DNA of 64,000 nt. It comes from Armatimonadota bacterium (GTDB taxonomy: Bacteria > Armatimonadota > Fimbriimonadia > Fimbriimonadales > Fimbriimonadaceae). The notes under the pieces were generated by a model. The model had not been told where the DNA came from. It saw only the letters and a list, made by a program, of their open reading frames with translations, and did not search any database. Both the position numbers and the translations under genes were made by a program. Positions within the stretch are counted from its first letter, which is position 1. Each line of letters begins with the position of its first letter. Positions 54,068 to 61,900 of this stretch are shown piece after piece. The DNA is taken from NCBI GenBank assembly GCA_016125185.1, contig WGMG01000011.1:62001-126000 (forward strand), read 5' to 3'.

Positions 54068-54969
54068 GATTCTTTTCGGAGGGGTCGAACGGGGACACAG
54101 CAATCCAGATCGAGGATGCTCCAGCCCTGGGAGTCGTCGGAATTTCGAAAGATCTCCATGCTGGGAGCGTCGGTTGGCTCATAGCCGCTATCGGGGAGCC
54201 AGTGGGCGAACAGATGAGTCCAGCCGCGATGAACCTTGTGAATGTCGCCGTGGCAATGGAGCATGGCACAGCGTTGGCTGGCGACCGTCGCGTACGAGAG
54301 TTCATCGGTTTCGGCGAAGCCGCTCGGGACCTCCATGCAGAGGTCGAGGCGGTAGCGTGAAACAGGAACGAATTCGGGATTATCGGGAGAGATGGTGGCG
54401 AGTCTCGCGCCTGGATAGATCCCCTTGGACCTGCCCCAAGTGAGGAGTCGATCTAATCCAGACAAGAGGCGGTCGGGTTGGAAGCCGCCGATGACGCGCA
54501 CGTAGGCGAATCGTATTGCTGGCAGTTCCTCGACCCTCACCACAAAATGATCTCCTGATTCTTTCGAACCAGTACTACCATAGCCTCGGTTCGCGAGAAT
54601 GTCTTGTCTAATCTTGCTATCTTCGCCGGCCCGGCCCTTTCGATGCTGGCTTGGTGGGTAACCATAGACCTCGCGGAAGGCGCGGGTGAAGTCGGACGAC
54701 TGGGCGAATCCGCAGTCCAGGGCAATGTCGGTGAGGGTGGGACGGGACGGCGTCTCCATCTGCGTGAGAGCCTTTTGCAGGCGCAGACGCCGGACAAAGA
54801 CGCTTGGAGTTTCGCCGGTGTACTCCTTGAAAATGCGGTGGAAGTGGAAGGGCGAAAAGTGGGCTAGATCGGCCAGGGTTTCGAGGGGTAAGGCTTGGTC
54901 GAAGTGGCTTTCGATGTGGTCGATGACGGCGTTCAGCCGCCGCTCGTAGACGTGGCGGGAGGACTCCAT
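54064..54969 (-). CDS. AraC-family regulator with GyrI-like effector domain
   Basis: 301 residues. N-terminal double HTH: LPLETLADLAHFSPFHFHRI, FKEYTGETPSVFVRRLRLQK, LTDIALDCGFAQSSDFTRAF, REVYGYPPSQHRKG. C-terminal GyrI/AraC-effector-binding domain (about 140-301: LPAIRFAYVRVIGGFQPDRL, YRLDLCMEVPSGF, HCHGDIHKVHRGWTHLFAHW), the fold that binds cationic or amphipathic drugs in Rob/BmrR-type regulators. It starts one base after the asparaginase stop and is coupled to the TIGR03067 gene. Confidence 0.9.
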   Translation of the reverse strand: MESSRHVYERRLNAVIDHIESHFDQALPLETLADLAHFSPFHFHRIFKEYTGETPSVFVRRLRLQKALTQMETPSRPTLTDIALDCGFAQSSDFTRAFREVYGYPPSQHRKGRAGEDSKIRQDILANRGYGSTGSKESGDHFVVRVEELPAIRFAYVRVIGGFQPDRLLSGLDRLLTWGRSKGIYPGARLATISPDNPEFVPVSRYRLDLCMEVPSGFAETDELSYATVASQRCAMLHCHGDIHKVHRGWTHLFAHWLPDSGYEPTDAPSMEIFRNSDDSQGWSILDLDCCVPVRPLRKES

Positions 54970-56055
54970 TTACCTTTCGTAGAGCGGAGTGCTGTCTTCG
55001 AATCGAGGCCCATTTTCGTCGCAGACCGCGAAGCGGGAGCGACCGGCCATGTGGACTCCAGCGTGGCGACCTTTGGCATCCAGCACATAAAAGTTGAGCC
55101 CGAAATTGGGGCGGCCCTGGTCGTTGAGGAGGCGCTTCTCGATCGTGTTTTGCGAGACCCGCTTGAGGGCGGTTAAGCCTGCGTCTTTGGGGTGAGCGCC
55201 GCGGCGCATTTCTTCGACGATGAGGTAGGAGCAGAGTCCGTAGAGATTGGCTTCGCCTCGCCCGGTGGAACCGGCAGCGCCGACGTCGCCGTCGACATAA
55301 AGGCCCGCGCCGAGGATTGGCGAGTCGCCGACCCGGCCAGGAATCTTGAACGCAAGTCCGCTGGTGGTGGTGACGCCGCAGATTTCGCCTTTGCTATTGA
55401 TGCCATTGCAGTTGATGGTGCCCCATAGGTGCTCGGGGTCGATCATTCCCTCGGCCACGAGTTCGAGGGCCACGCGCAAGGATTCGCCGCCGCGCTTCTT
55501 GGGGTCCAAGTAGTGCTCGGGGTCGAGTCGGCGCTTCCATTCCAGCCAGATTTGGCGGCTTCGCTCGGTGTTGAGGTCGGGTTCGATGGTCATGCCCATA
55601 TTGCGGGCGAACTCGGTCGCGCCCTTGCCGACGATGAGGTGGTGATCGGTCGAGCTTGCGACCATTTGCGCGACCTTGGATGGGGTCTTCACGCCTTCGA
55701 TGCAGGCTACGCCGCCCGCCCATTTGCGCGGCCCGTGCATGCAACACGAATCGAGTTGGACCACGCCGTCCGCGTTGGGAATGCCACCGTAGCCAACGCT
55801 GGTATCGGTGGGGTCGAGCTCGACGATATTGACGCCGGCAATGAGGGCGTCGAGGACGTCGGAGCCCCCGGTGATCATGCGAAACGCGCGCTGGACACAG
55901 GTTTCGTCACCGCCGTTCTTATCCGAATTGCCGTTGCCGCTGGCGATGACCAGCGGCTTGATCTCGGACGGCTGGTAAACGAAGGGCATTCCTTTGACGA
56001 TGGGCGCGGCGGCGATGGCGGCGGCAGAGGTCAGGACTTGGCGGCGGGTCGGCAT
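54970..56055 (-). CDS. Tat-exported glycosylasparaginase (Ntn hydrolase)
   Basis: 361 residues. Tat leader PTRRQVLTSAAAIAAAPIV. The glycosylasparaginase fold has VNIVELDPTDTSVGYGGIPN, LDSCCMHGPRKWAGGVACIE, the autocleavage and nucleophile site HLWGTINCNG (Thr expected to become N-terminal), GVTTTSGLAFKIPGRVGDSP and GAGLYVDGDVGAAGSTGRGE. It cleaves the GlcNAc-asparagine bond of N-glycopeptides, or acts as an isoaspartyl/L-asparaginase. Possibly used on glycoprotein substrates. First gene of an operon with AraC and TIGR03067 genes; divergent from pirin. Confidence 0.9.
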   Translation of the reverse strand: MPTRRQVLTSAAAIAAAPIVKGMPFVYQPSEIKPLVIASGNGNSDKNGGDETCVQRAFRMITGGSDVLDALIAGVNIVELDPTDTSVGYGGIPNADGVVQLDSCCMHGPRKWAGGVACIEGVKTPSKVAQMVASSTDHHLIVGKGATEFARNMGMTIEPDLNTERSRQIWLEWKRRLDPEHYLDPKKRGGESLRVALELVAEGMIDPEHLWGTINCNGINSKGEICGVTTTSGLAFKIPGRVGDSPILGAGLYVDGDVGAAGSTGRGEANLYGLCSYLIVEEMRRGAHPKDAGLTALKRVSQNTIEKRLLNDQGRPNFGLNFYVLDAKGRHAGVHMAGRSRFAVCDENGPRFEDSTPLYER

Positions 56056-56143
56056 GCGGGAATTCTACACCTCGAATCAGGATTTCGGAACCGAGATTGT
56101 TTGGCCGAAAAGCCAAGTATCATGGCTACTAGAGAGCCGCCCG

Positions 56144-57049
56144 ATGTCCATTCGCCCCGTTCAGAAAATCGTCAAAGCCAAACCAACGCTGGAGGGCGCG
56201 GGGGTTCATCTTCGCCGCGCCTTCGGGTTCGAGAATCCGAGCGAATTCGATCCATTTTTGCTTCTGGACGACTTTCGCAATGATATTCCTGAAGACTACT
56301 TGGCGGGGTTCCCTTGGCACCCGCACCGGGGAATCGAGACGATCACCTACGTGTTGGCGGGGTCGGTGGAGCACGCCGACAGTCTGGGCAACAACGGGGT
56401 GATTTCGCCGGGCGATGTGCAATGGATGACGGCGGGGCAAGGCATCATTCACCAAGAAATGCCGATGGGCGATCAACTTGGACAGATGCACGGCTTTCAG
56501 CTTTGGGCGAACCTTCCGTCGTCGCTGAAGATGACTGCGCCGAGGTATCAGGAGATTCAATCGCAGGAGATCGCGTCGATGATCGACGACGATGGGACCC
56601 ATGTTCGGATCATCTGCGGCGAGTTTTGGGGCAAGCGAGGACCGGTCGATGGCATCGCGGCCGATCCGATCTATCTGGATGTGTCGGTACCGCCCGGAAA
56701 GCGGAAGGTCTTGCCGATGGACACCCGGCGACAGGCGTTTGCCTACGTGTTTGCGGGATCGGGGCACTTCAGCAATGCGTCGGCTCCGCTAGCGGTTCCG
56801 ACGGAGGGGACCCAATGGCTGGAGACGAGCGCTCCGCCGACCGAGGCGGACAACCGAACCTTGATCCTGTTTTCCAGTGGGGATGAGGTGGAGGTTCAGG
56901 CGGGCGAAGTAGGGATTCGGTTCTTGCTGATTTCTGGGAAGCCGTTGCAGGAGCCGGTCGCATGGTACGGGCCGATCGTGATGAACACGCAGGAAGAGCT
57001 TCAGCAGGCGTTTTCGGAGTTGCGAGAAGGCACGTTTTTGAATCATTGA
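56144..57049 (+). CDS. Pirin-family protein
   Basis: 301 residues from ATG 56144; the upstream in-frame extension to 55994 overlaps the divergent asparaginase and is rejected. Bicupin with the pirin metal motif PWHPHRGIETITYVLAGSVE, H and E ligands again in GQGIIHQEMP, and DVSVPPGKRKVLPM in the C-terminal cupin. Pirins bind iron and act as quercetinases or redox co-regulators. Cytoplasmic. No operon partner on its strand. Confidence 0.92.
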   Translation: MSIRPVQKIVKAKPTLEGAGVHLRRAFGFENPSEFDPFLLLDDFRNDIPEDYLAGFPWHPHRGIETITYVLAGSVEHADSLGNNGVISPGDVQWMTAGQGIIHQEMPMGDQLGQMHGFQLWANLPSSLKMTAPRYQEIQSQEIASMIDDDGTHVRIICGEFWGKRGPVDGIAADPIYLDVSVPPGKRKVLPMDTRRQAFAYVFAGSGHFSNASAPLAVPTEGTQWLETSAPPTEADNRTLILFSSGDEVEVQAGEVGIRFLLISGKPLQEPVAWYGPIVMNTQEELQQAFSELREGTFLNH

Positions 57050-57074
57050 TGCCTGGGGTTGAGTCATTTTGACT

Positions 57075-57124
57075 CCCCTCCGGTTCACTTCGTTTACCGA
57101 CTCCCCGCTGGGGCGTAGCTTGGT
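57075..57124. repeat. Dispersed intergenic repeat, copy 1
   Basis: CCCCTCCGGTTCACTTCG followed by TTTACCGACTCCCC and a GCTGGGGCGTAGCTTGG tail. Variants lie at 61506-61601 and, inverted, at 61711-61744. It fills the gap between the convergent pirin and GH43 genes. Confidence 0.5.
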
Positions 57125-57125
57125 C

Positions 57126-58163
57126 TTACCCGTGGCGGAAGATGGACCTTTGACTGAGGCTTGGACCGTCGATGACGGGGCCGTCGGGTGTCCATTGAAT
57201 GGGGTCGATGCGCATGAGGCGGGCGGATCGGTCGGGGTTCCAGGCGTGGTAAACGGCGACGAGGGTTTGGTTATCGGGGCCGAGGACGATGGAGTTGTGA
57301 CCCGGGCCTTCGATTTTTCCGGGGATGGTTCGCAGGACTCGGGGGCGGTCCTGGGTGGTGTTGGTGTACGGCCCGAGCGGGTGGTCGGCAGAGACAAAGT
57401 CGACCCCATAGGTCTCGTTTTGCCAGTTACCGCCGCTGTAGAAAACGTAGATTCGCCCCTCGTGCCGCACGACGCTGGGGCCTTCGAGGGTGTGCCAGTC
57501 GAGCGTTTGGCCGTAGATCGGACGGTTTGATTGGTAGCGTTGCCAGTCGCTGGTGGCGCGGGCCACGACGACGGGCTGACCGGCGAGTTGGGTTGGCGAG
57601 ATCATGCGATCGACCACCAATGAGGTGCCGGGGCGGTCGCCATCGAGGAAGTCGGTTGCGTAATAGAGGTAGTGATTGCCGTCGGTGTGGAGGAAGATGT
57701 GGGGGTCGATGGCGAAGGGGATTTGGGGGTCGGTGAGTTGGCCTTGGTCGCGATAAGGGCCTTCGGGCGACGGCGCGGTGGCGACCCGAATCTGGTGGTT
57801 TTTGTCGCCTTGGCCAACCGAGTAGACCATGTAGTAGGTTCCATTGATTTCGGTGATCTCGGGAGCCCAGTAGCAACCGTCCTCGAATCCTTCGGGTTTG
57901 ATGAGGGCGAGGCCAAGCGAGGTCCAGTTGACCAGGTTTTCGGAGCGGAGGAGTTGGAACACGCGGTTGTCGTCGGTGATGGCACCTCCGGTGCCGACCG
58001 CATAGAAAAATGGTCCAAAATGGCACGCAAATGGGTCGGCGAAGTAGCTTTCAAAGACCGGATTTGTATAGCTAATCTCCGATTTAGTCTCGATATTTGG
58101 GGTCAAAACATCGGCCATTGCGGTTGTTTGAGGGAGTAGAGGCGAAATTTCTTTCGAAATCAT
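57126..58163 (-). CDS. GH43 glycoside hydrolase (arabinanase/arabinofuranosidase-like)
   Basis: 345 residues without a clear signal peptide. Propeller motifs: ESYFADPFACHFG with base Asp about 43, IPFAIDPHIFLHTDGNHYLY with the second Asp about 150, and acid Glu in TLEGPSVVRHEGRIYVFYSG; GPGHNSIVLGPD carries the metal-site His. A single catalytic domain, probably intracellular or leaderless. It is divergent from the ArsR-type regulator at 58243 across an 80-bp gap containing an inverted repeat, so it is probably under that regulator. Confidence 0.92.
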   Translation of the reverse strand: MISKEISPLLPQTTAMADVLTPNIETKSEISYTNPVFESYFADPFACHFGPFFYAVGTGGAITDDNRVFQLLRSENLVNWTSLGLALIKPEGFEDGCYWAPEITEINGTYYMVYSVGQGDKNHQIRVATAPSPEGPYRDQGQLTDPQIPFAIDPHIFLHTDGNHYLYYATDFLDGDRPGTSLVVDRMISPTQLAGQPVVVARATSDWQRYQSNRPIYGQTLDWHTLEGPSVVRHEGRIYVFYSGGNWQNETYGVDFVSADHPLGPYTNTTQDRPRVLRTIPGKIEGPGHNSIVLGPDNQTLVAVYHAWNPDRSARLMRIDPIQWTPDGPVIDGPSLSQRSIFRHG

Positions 58164-58170
58164 CGCTTAT

Positions 58171-58189
58171 CTGTGATAATATAGCACAG
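58171..58189. promoter_or_regulatory. Operator candidate between GH43 and ArsR-type regulator
   Basis: CTGTG-ATAATATAG-CACAG, inverted repeat with an AT-rich 9-base centre, only 8 bp from the GH43 start and 54 bp from the regulator start. ArsR/SmtB sites are typically imperfect AT-rich repeats of this size. Confidence 0.55.
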
Positions 58190-58242
58190 TAACTAAGCAA
58201 AGGCGCTGGTTTCGCTTCGCTTAGTGGAGATTTCGATCACCG

Positions 58243-59262
58243 ATGAGGAATAGAATCGACTCGCACTATCTGCACGTCAATGGGGGCGCGGGGGCCGAGG
58301 TGTTTAAGGCACTGGGCTCTGAGACCCGTCTTGAAATCCTCTCTCTACTAGTTTCGGGCGATCGCAACATCAACGAGATTTGCCTTCATTTGAACCTATC
58401 GCAACCCACGATCAGCAAACATATGCAGATTTTGGAGCAGGTTGGCCTCGTGGTGAGCGAGTACTTGCCGGGGACGCAAGGCATGCAGAAACGATGCCGT
58501 CTTCGCTACGACCAGATGATCGTTTCGTTTGAGAGTTCGGCCGAGGTCGAGGAGCGGGTGGAAGAAGTTTCCATGCCGGTTGGCCTATATAGTGTGGCGG
58601 AGGCGATGCCGCAGTGCGGTTTGGCGAACCGCGAGAAGATCATCGGATTCCTCGATGTTCCGCAAGCGTTTTTGGACCCCGAGCGGGCCACGGCCGAAAT
58701 TCTTTGGATGGCGGGCGGGTACGTCGAATACATCTTTCCAAACTCTCTTCCGGCGGCGGTCGAGATTCTTCGCATGGAATTCATCTGCGAAGCCTGCTCG
58801 GAAGCGCCGAATTACAACCACGATTGGCCCTCGGACATCACGCTGTGGGTCAACGACACCGAGGTTGGCACGTGGACCTCGCCGGGCGACTTTGGCGCGA
58901 AGCGCGGCGCGCTAAACCCGTCGTGGTGGATCGACCACATGACGCAGTACGGCGCGCTGAAGATTTGGTCCATCGACCGCGAGGGCTCGTCGCTGGACGG
59001 CAATCCGGTTTCCGGCATCACCTTGGCCCAGGCGAACGTTCGACCCAACCAGCCGGTGCGAATCCGCGTCGGGGTGAAGCGCGACGCCGTCCATCGAGGC
59101 GGCTTCAACCTGTTTGGCAAGGGATTTGGCAACTATGCGCAGGACCTGGTTCTGCGGCTTCACTACGTGATGAACCCGACCGAGGCAGCCGATCGCCCGG
59201 TCCTCAAACGATCTTTCAATCCTGATTTCGACCCTGCAATCAAAACGCTCGAGGATGAGTAA
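58243..59262 (+). CDS. ArsR-family regulator with C-terminal sugar-sensor-like domain
   Basis: 339 residues, three times a normal ArsR. Winged HTH at about 12-90: [54 protein letters not shown]. Metal-binding cysteines of metallosensors are lacking. Residues about 165-325 ([77 protein letters not shown]) form a beta-rich jelly-roll-like sensor known from Firmicute ArsR-type catabolic regulators. It is followed after 5 bp by a prepilin gene and divergent from GH43. Confidence 0.88.
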   Translation: MRNRIDSHYLHVNGGAGAEVFKALGSETRLEILSLLVSGDRNINEICLHLNLSQPTISKHMQILEQVGLVVSEYLPGTQGMQKRCRLRYDQMIVSFESSAEVEERVEEVSMPVGLYSVAEAMPQCGLANREKIIGFLDVPQAFLDPERATAEILWMAGGYVEYIFPNSLPAAVEILRMEFICEACSEAPNYNHDWPSDITLWVNDTEVGTWTSPGDFGAKRGALNPSWWIDHMTQYGALKIWSIDREGSSLDGNPVSGITLAQANVRPNQPVRIRVGVKRDAVHRGGFNLFGKGFGNYAQDLVLRLHYVMNPTEAADRPVLKRSFNPDFDPAIKTLEDE

Positions 59263-59267
59263 CGACC

Positions 59268-60152
59268 ATGAAAAATAAAGCATTTACGCTCATAGAACTT
59301 CTAGTAGTCATCGCGATTATTGCGATTCTGGCGGCAATCCTCTTTCCGGTTTTCGCACAGGCGAAAGCGGCGGCAAAGAAGGCTTCCGACCTTAGCAACG
59401 TCAAACAAACCACGCTCGCGGCGATCATTTACCTTTCCGACAACGACGACGTATTCGTCGCGAACGGCGAGGGAATGGTGCCGGGAAACGCGGGTAACTG
59501 GTCCACCATGGAACCGTGGACGGGCCAGACCAACTTCTACGGCAACACGTATGGCGCGGGTGCGGGCGGCGATCCCCCCAACCAGGCTCCGCTTGGATTT
59601 ATGGACCCGTTGGTGGTTCAGAACTGGGGACGAGAGACGTATCCGTACATCAAGAGCATGGATATGCTCGTGAGTCCGTCGGCGCCGAACGACGCCGATC
59701 CGAAATGGGCTCCGGTGCCGAACAACGCCAAGGCGGGCCGCACCAGCTACATGATGAACGGCTGTGTGAGCCGTTTGTCTTCGACGGCGGTTAGCAAGCC
59801 CGCGGACATCGTGCTGTTCCAATCTCGTGCGACGACGGTTAAAGAAGCCATCGTCTCGCCGCGTCGAAGCTACTTTACGGATGGAGCGAAGCACGCGAAT
59901 GACGCAGACATCTCTTGGGGCGGCTTCAATTTTGCGAAAGGCGGCAACTACGGATTCACCGATGGCCACGCGAAGTTCCTGAAGCGAAAGGCGCTGCGAT
60001 TCAAGCAACTCGGCTTCTTCGAGTGGGTGTATATGGACAGCCGCGGAACGTGGGTGAACCCGGACACGAACCCGACGATGGACGCTGATCCTGAACTTGG
60101 CCTGAATTACTGGGGATCATGGGGGCAATGCGACGCGTCGCAAGTGCCTTAG
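59268..60152 (+). CDS. Prepilin-type protein with H-X9-DG-like C-terminus
   Basis: 294 residues. Leader [20 protein letters not shown], then [20 protein letters not shown]. The C-terminus contains [16 protein letters not shown] followed by a 55-residue Trp/Tyr-rich extension. Five bp behind the ArsR-type regulator; its 3' end overlaps the lipoprotein gene by 34 bp. Fourth copy of the regulator-prepilin unit. Confidence 0.9.
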   Translation: MKNKAFTLIELLVVIAIIAILAAILFPVFAQAKAAAKKASDLSNVKQTTLAAIIYLSDNDDVFVANGEGMVPGNAGNWSTMEPWTGQTNFYGNTYGAGAGGDPPNQAPLGFMDPLVVQNWGRETYPYIKSMDMLVSPSAPNDADPKWAPVPNNAKAGRTSYMMNGCVSRLSSTAVSKPADIVLFQSRATTVKEAIVSPRRSYFTDGAKHANDADISWGGFNFAKGGNYGFTDGHAKFLKRKALRFKQLGFFEWVYMDSRGTWVNPDTNPTMDADPELGLNYWGSWGQCDASQVP

Positions 60153-60310
60153 CCATCGGTCTCGTCGCCCTGCTTGCCTTCGGGGCGGCGGGGTGCTCGA
60201 CCGAGGAGAATCCGATCACGCCTCAGAAGATGCAGGAGATTCGGAAGAAGGAGTCGCAGGAACGGGCGAATTTTCATCCGGACATGAATGCTCCGAAGCC
60301 TGGAGGGTAG
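60119..60310 (+). CDS. Small lipoprotein of the prepilin module
   Basis: 63 residues (ATG at 60119, or 60128 three codons later). [20 protein letters not shown] then A-G-C: a lipobox. The mature part is a short charged segment ([20 protein letters not shown]). Its overlap with the prepilin gene and position match 29227. Function unknown. Confidence 0.72.
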   Translation: MGAMRRVASALAIGLVALLAFGAAGCSTEENPITPQKMQEIRKKESQERANFHPDMNAPKPGG

Positions 60311-60374
60311 GGAGTTAGCGGGGAAAGCTTTGATAGGGTTTTCCCATCCACCCCGTCTCCGATTCTCGGAGCCA

Positions 60375-60395
60375 CCCCTCCAAGCTTTGGAGGGG
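60375..60395 (+). terminator. Hairpin after the ArsR-prepilin-lipoprotein unit
   Basis: CCCCTCCAA-GCT-TTGGAGGGG, 9-bp perfect stem, 64 bp after the lipoprotein stop, followed by AGCGCTCTTT. A weak terminator or a read-through hairpin before the GH43 gene. Confidence 0.5.
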
Positions 60396-60442
60396 AGCGC
60401 TCTTTCGTGGTTGTTGGAACAGCCATTCGTCAGAAGATAGTT

Positions 60443-60479
60443 GGAATTGGGAGGCCGGGTTGCCGGGTCTCCCAATTCC
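60443..60479 (+). promoter_or_regulatory. Long hairpin in the GH43 leader
   Basis: GGAATTGGGAG (60443-60453) pairs with CTCCCAATTCC (60469-60479), with an inner CCGG/CCGG stem, 27 bp before the GH43 start. It could terminate or attenuate transcription from the prepilin unit, or be the 5' UTR structure of the GH43 mRNA. Confidence 0.5.
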
Positions 60480-60506
60480 TATTTAGAAATCGAGGATAGT
60501 AAGAGA

Positions 60507-61475
60507 GTGCTATGTCTGCTTTTGATGGCGGTGACCATGTCTAGCCAGGAAACCTACACGAACCCGGTCTATAACGCGAACTTTCCCGACCCGTTTGTGG
60601 TGCAGGACGGCGGGACATTCTACGTTTACGGGACTCAGCGCAATGGGCAGGGATTTCAGGTCATGTCGTCGAAGAACTTGGTGGACTGGACGGTGCTTGA
60701 TCCAGTCGGAAAGCCGTCTTGGTCGCACAGTCAGATGTGGGCGCCGGAGGTTTACAAGCATGACGGCAAGTGGTATTTCTTCTTTTCGGCGCTGAACCCG
60801 ACGACGAACAAGCGGGATTTGGCGGTGTCGATTGGCGATGGTCCGCTCGGTCCGTTCCACGATCTGGCGGTTCTCGTTCCGGGCGTGTCGGAGAACTCGG
60901 GGCCGTCGCAGGACGGGGCGATCGACGCGACACTGTACTTTGAGGACGGCAAGACGTACCTGCTGTATATTCGGGAGGCAGCGCCGCGAGCGCTGAAGAT
61001 CGTCGAGCTCGCGCCGGATTTTTCGAAGACAGTGGGTGAGGCGAAGGACCTTTTGCACGCCGATCGGAAGATCGAGCAGGGGATTTTGGACGCGCCGACG
61101 CTGATCAAGCGGGACGGGACGTATTGGCTGTTCTTCTCGGGCGGGTGGTTTCAGTCGTGGAAGAAGGATGCCAACTACCGGGTTTGGTACGCGACGTCGT
61201 CGTCCTTGATGGGGCCCTATAAGAAAGCGGCGAAGCCGCTGATCGAGGGGAAGAAGGATTTGGTTTACAGCCCCGGGCATCAGACGATTTTCGAGCTGCC
61301 GTCGGGCGAGTGGTGGATCGCCTATCATGGATGGGATGCGGAAGGGGACCCGATGTACGGGCATAACAAGCATGGCCGGACGTTGCGGATCGATCGGTTG
61401 ACGTGGACGGCGAAGGGACCGCACGTGGATGGTCCGTCGGTGACACCGCGGGTTCGTCCGACGGTTGGGGATTAA
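60507..61475 (+). CDS. Exported GH43 glycoside hydrolase
   Basis: 322 residues from GTG 60507, chosen because it yields the signal peptide MLCLLLMAVTMSSQ directly before the catalytic domain; an upstream ATG at 60441 lies inside a hairpin. GH43 motifs: YNANFPDPFVVQDGGTFYVY (base Asp about 28), QDGAIDATLYFEDGKTYLLY (second Asp) and GILDAPTLIKRDGTYWLFFS, in which the usual acid-Glu position reads D-A-P rather than E-G/A-P. SPGHQTIFELPSGEWWIAYH holds the metal His. The atypical acid residue makes activity worth testing. Downstream of the ArsR-controlled prepilin unit. Confidence 0.88.
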   Translation: MLCLLLMAVTMSSQETYTNPVYNANFPDPFVVQDGGTFYVYGTQRNGQGFQVMSSKNLVDWTVLDPVGKPSWSHSQMWAPEVYKHDGKWYFFFSALNPTTNKRDLAVSIGDGPLGPFHDLAVLVPGVSENSGPSQDGAIDATLYFEDGKTYLLYIREAAPRALKIVELAPDFSKTVGEAKDLLHADRKIEQGILDAPTLIKRDGTYWLFFSGGWFQSWKKDANYRVWYATSSSLMGPYKKAAKPLIEGKKDLVYSPGHQTIFELPSGEWWIAYHGWDAEGDPMYGHNKHGRTLRIDRLTWTAKGPHVDGPSVTPRVRPTVGD

Positions 61476-61505
61476 GCTTCAGGGAGTGGCTTATTCCCAG
61501 ACCTC

Positions 61506-61601
61506 CTCCCCACCGCTTCATTTCATTCAGCGACTCCACATGAATCCTGCCTTTGTGGCAGGCTCCATTGTGGACCCTCCCCAGGGAGTAGCGTGGTTAG
61601 T
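61506..61601. repeat. Dispersed intergenic repeat, copy 2 (with insert)
   Basis: CTCCCCACCGCTTCATTTCA followed by TTCAGCGACTCCAC corresponds to copy 1 at 57075. The matching tail (CCCCAGGGAGTAGCGTGGTT) is displaced by about 40 bases containing a CCTGCC-TTTGT-GGCAGG hairpin. Confidence 0.45.
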
Positions 61602-61710
61602 CAGAGATCGAAGGCGATTCGGCGCAATTTAGTCTCGACATATGGAGATTTACAATAGAACGAGTGGGAATTGACTCAGATCGAGCCTAATAGCCACGCT
61701 GCCCACCTGA

Positions 61711-61744
61711 GGGGGGCCGGTAAGCGTAGCGAACCGGAGGGGGG
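61711..61744. repeat. Dispersed intergenic repeat, copy 3 (inverted)
   Basis: GGGGGGCCGGTAAGCGTAGC followed by GAACCGGAGGGGGG is the reverse complement of the copy-1 core, with CCGGT/ACCGG arms intact. REP-like in size. Confidence 0.5.
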
Positions 61745-61866
61745 AGGCGGAACACCAATCTATGATCAGAGGTTCTGAGGTTTAAGAGTCCCCGAAAGGG
61801 AATCCTTATTGACCTGCCCGACAATTACACAGGCGAGACGCCTGTGCTCCCAAAGAATTAGGAGGC

Positions 61867-61890
61867 CATCCCGGGCCGATGCCCGGGATG
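61867..61890 (-). terminator. Hairpin after secreted-protein gene
   Basis: CATCCCGGGC-CGAT-GCCCGGGATG, 10-bp perfect stem, 10 bp beyond the minus-strand stop at 61901. No long T run, yet position and stability suit termination. Confidence 0.65.
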
Positions 61891-61900
61891 AGGTTGAGGG

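Larger units (their letters stand above)
61476..61900. other. Repeat-rich intergenic region
   Basis: No gene is supported. It holds two copies of the dispersed repeat, a CCTGCC/GGCAGG hairpin, CACAGGCG-AGA-CGCCTGTG at 61828-61846 and the terminator hairpin at 61867. It separates the GH43 gene from the convergent secreted-protein gene. Confidence 0.55.

Noticed and set aside
58243-59262. Metal-sensing ArsR
   Set aside because: No metal-site cysteine pattern in the HTH and a long beta-rich sensor domain.
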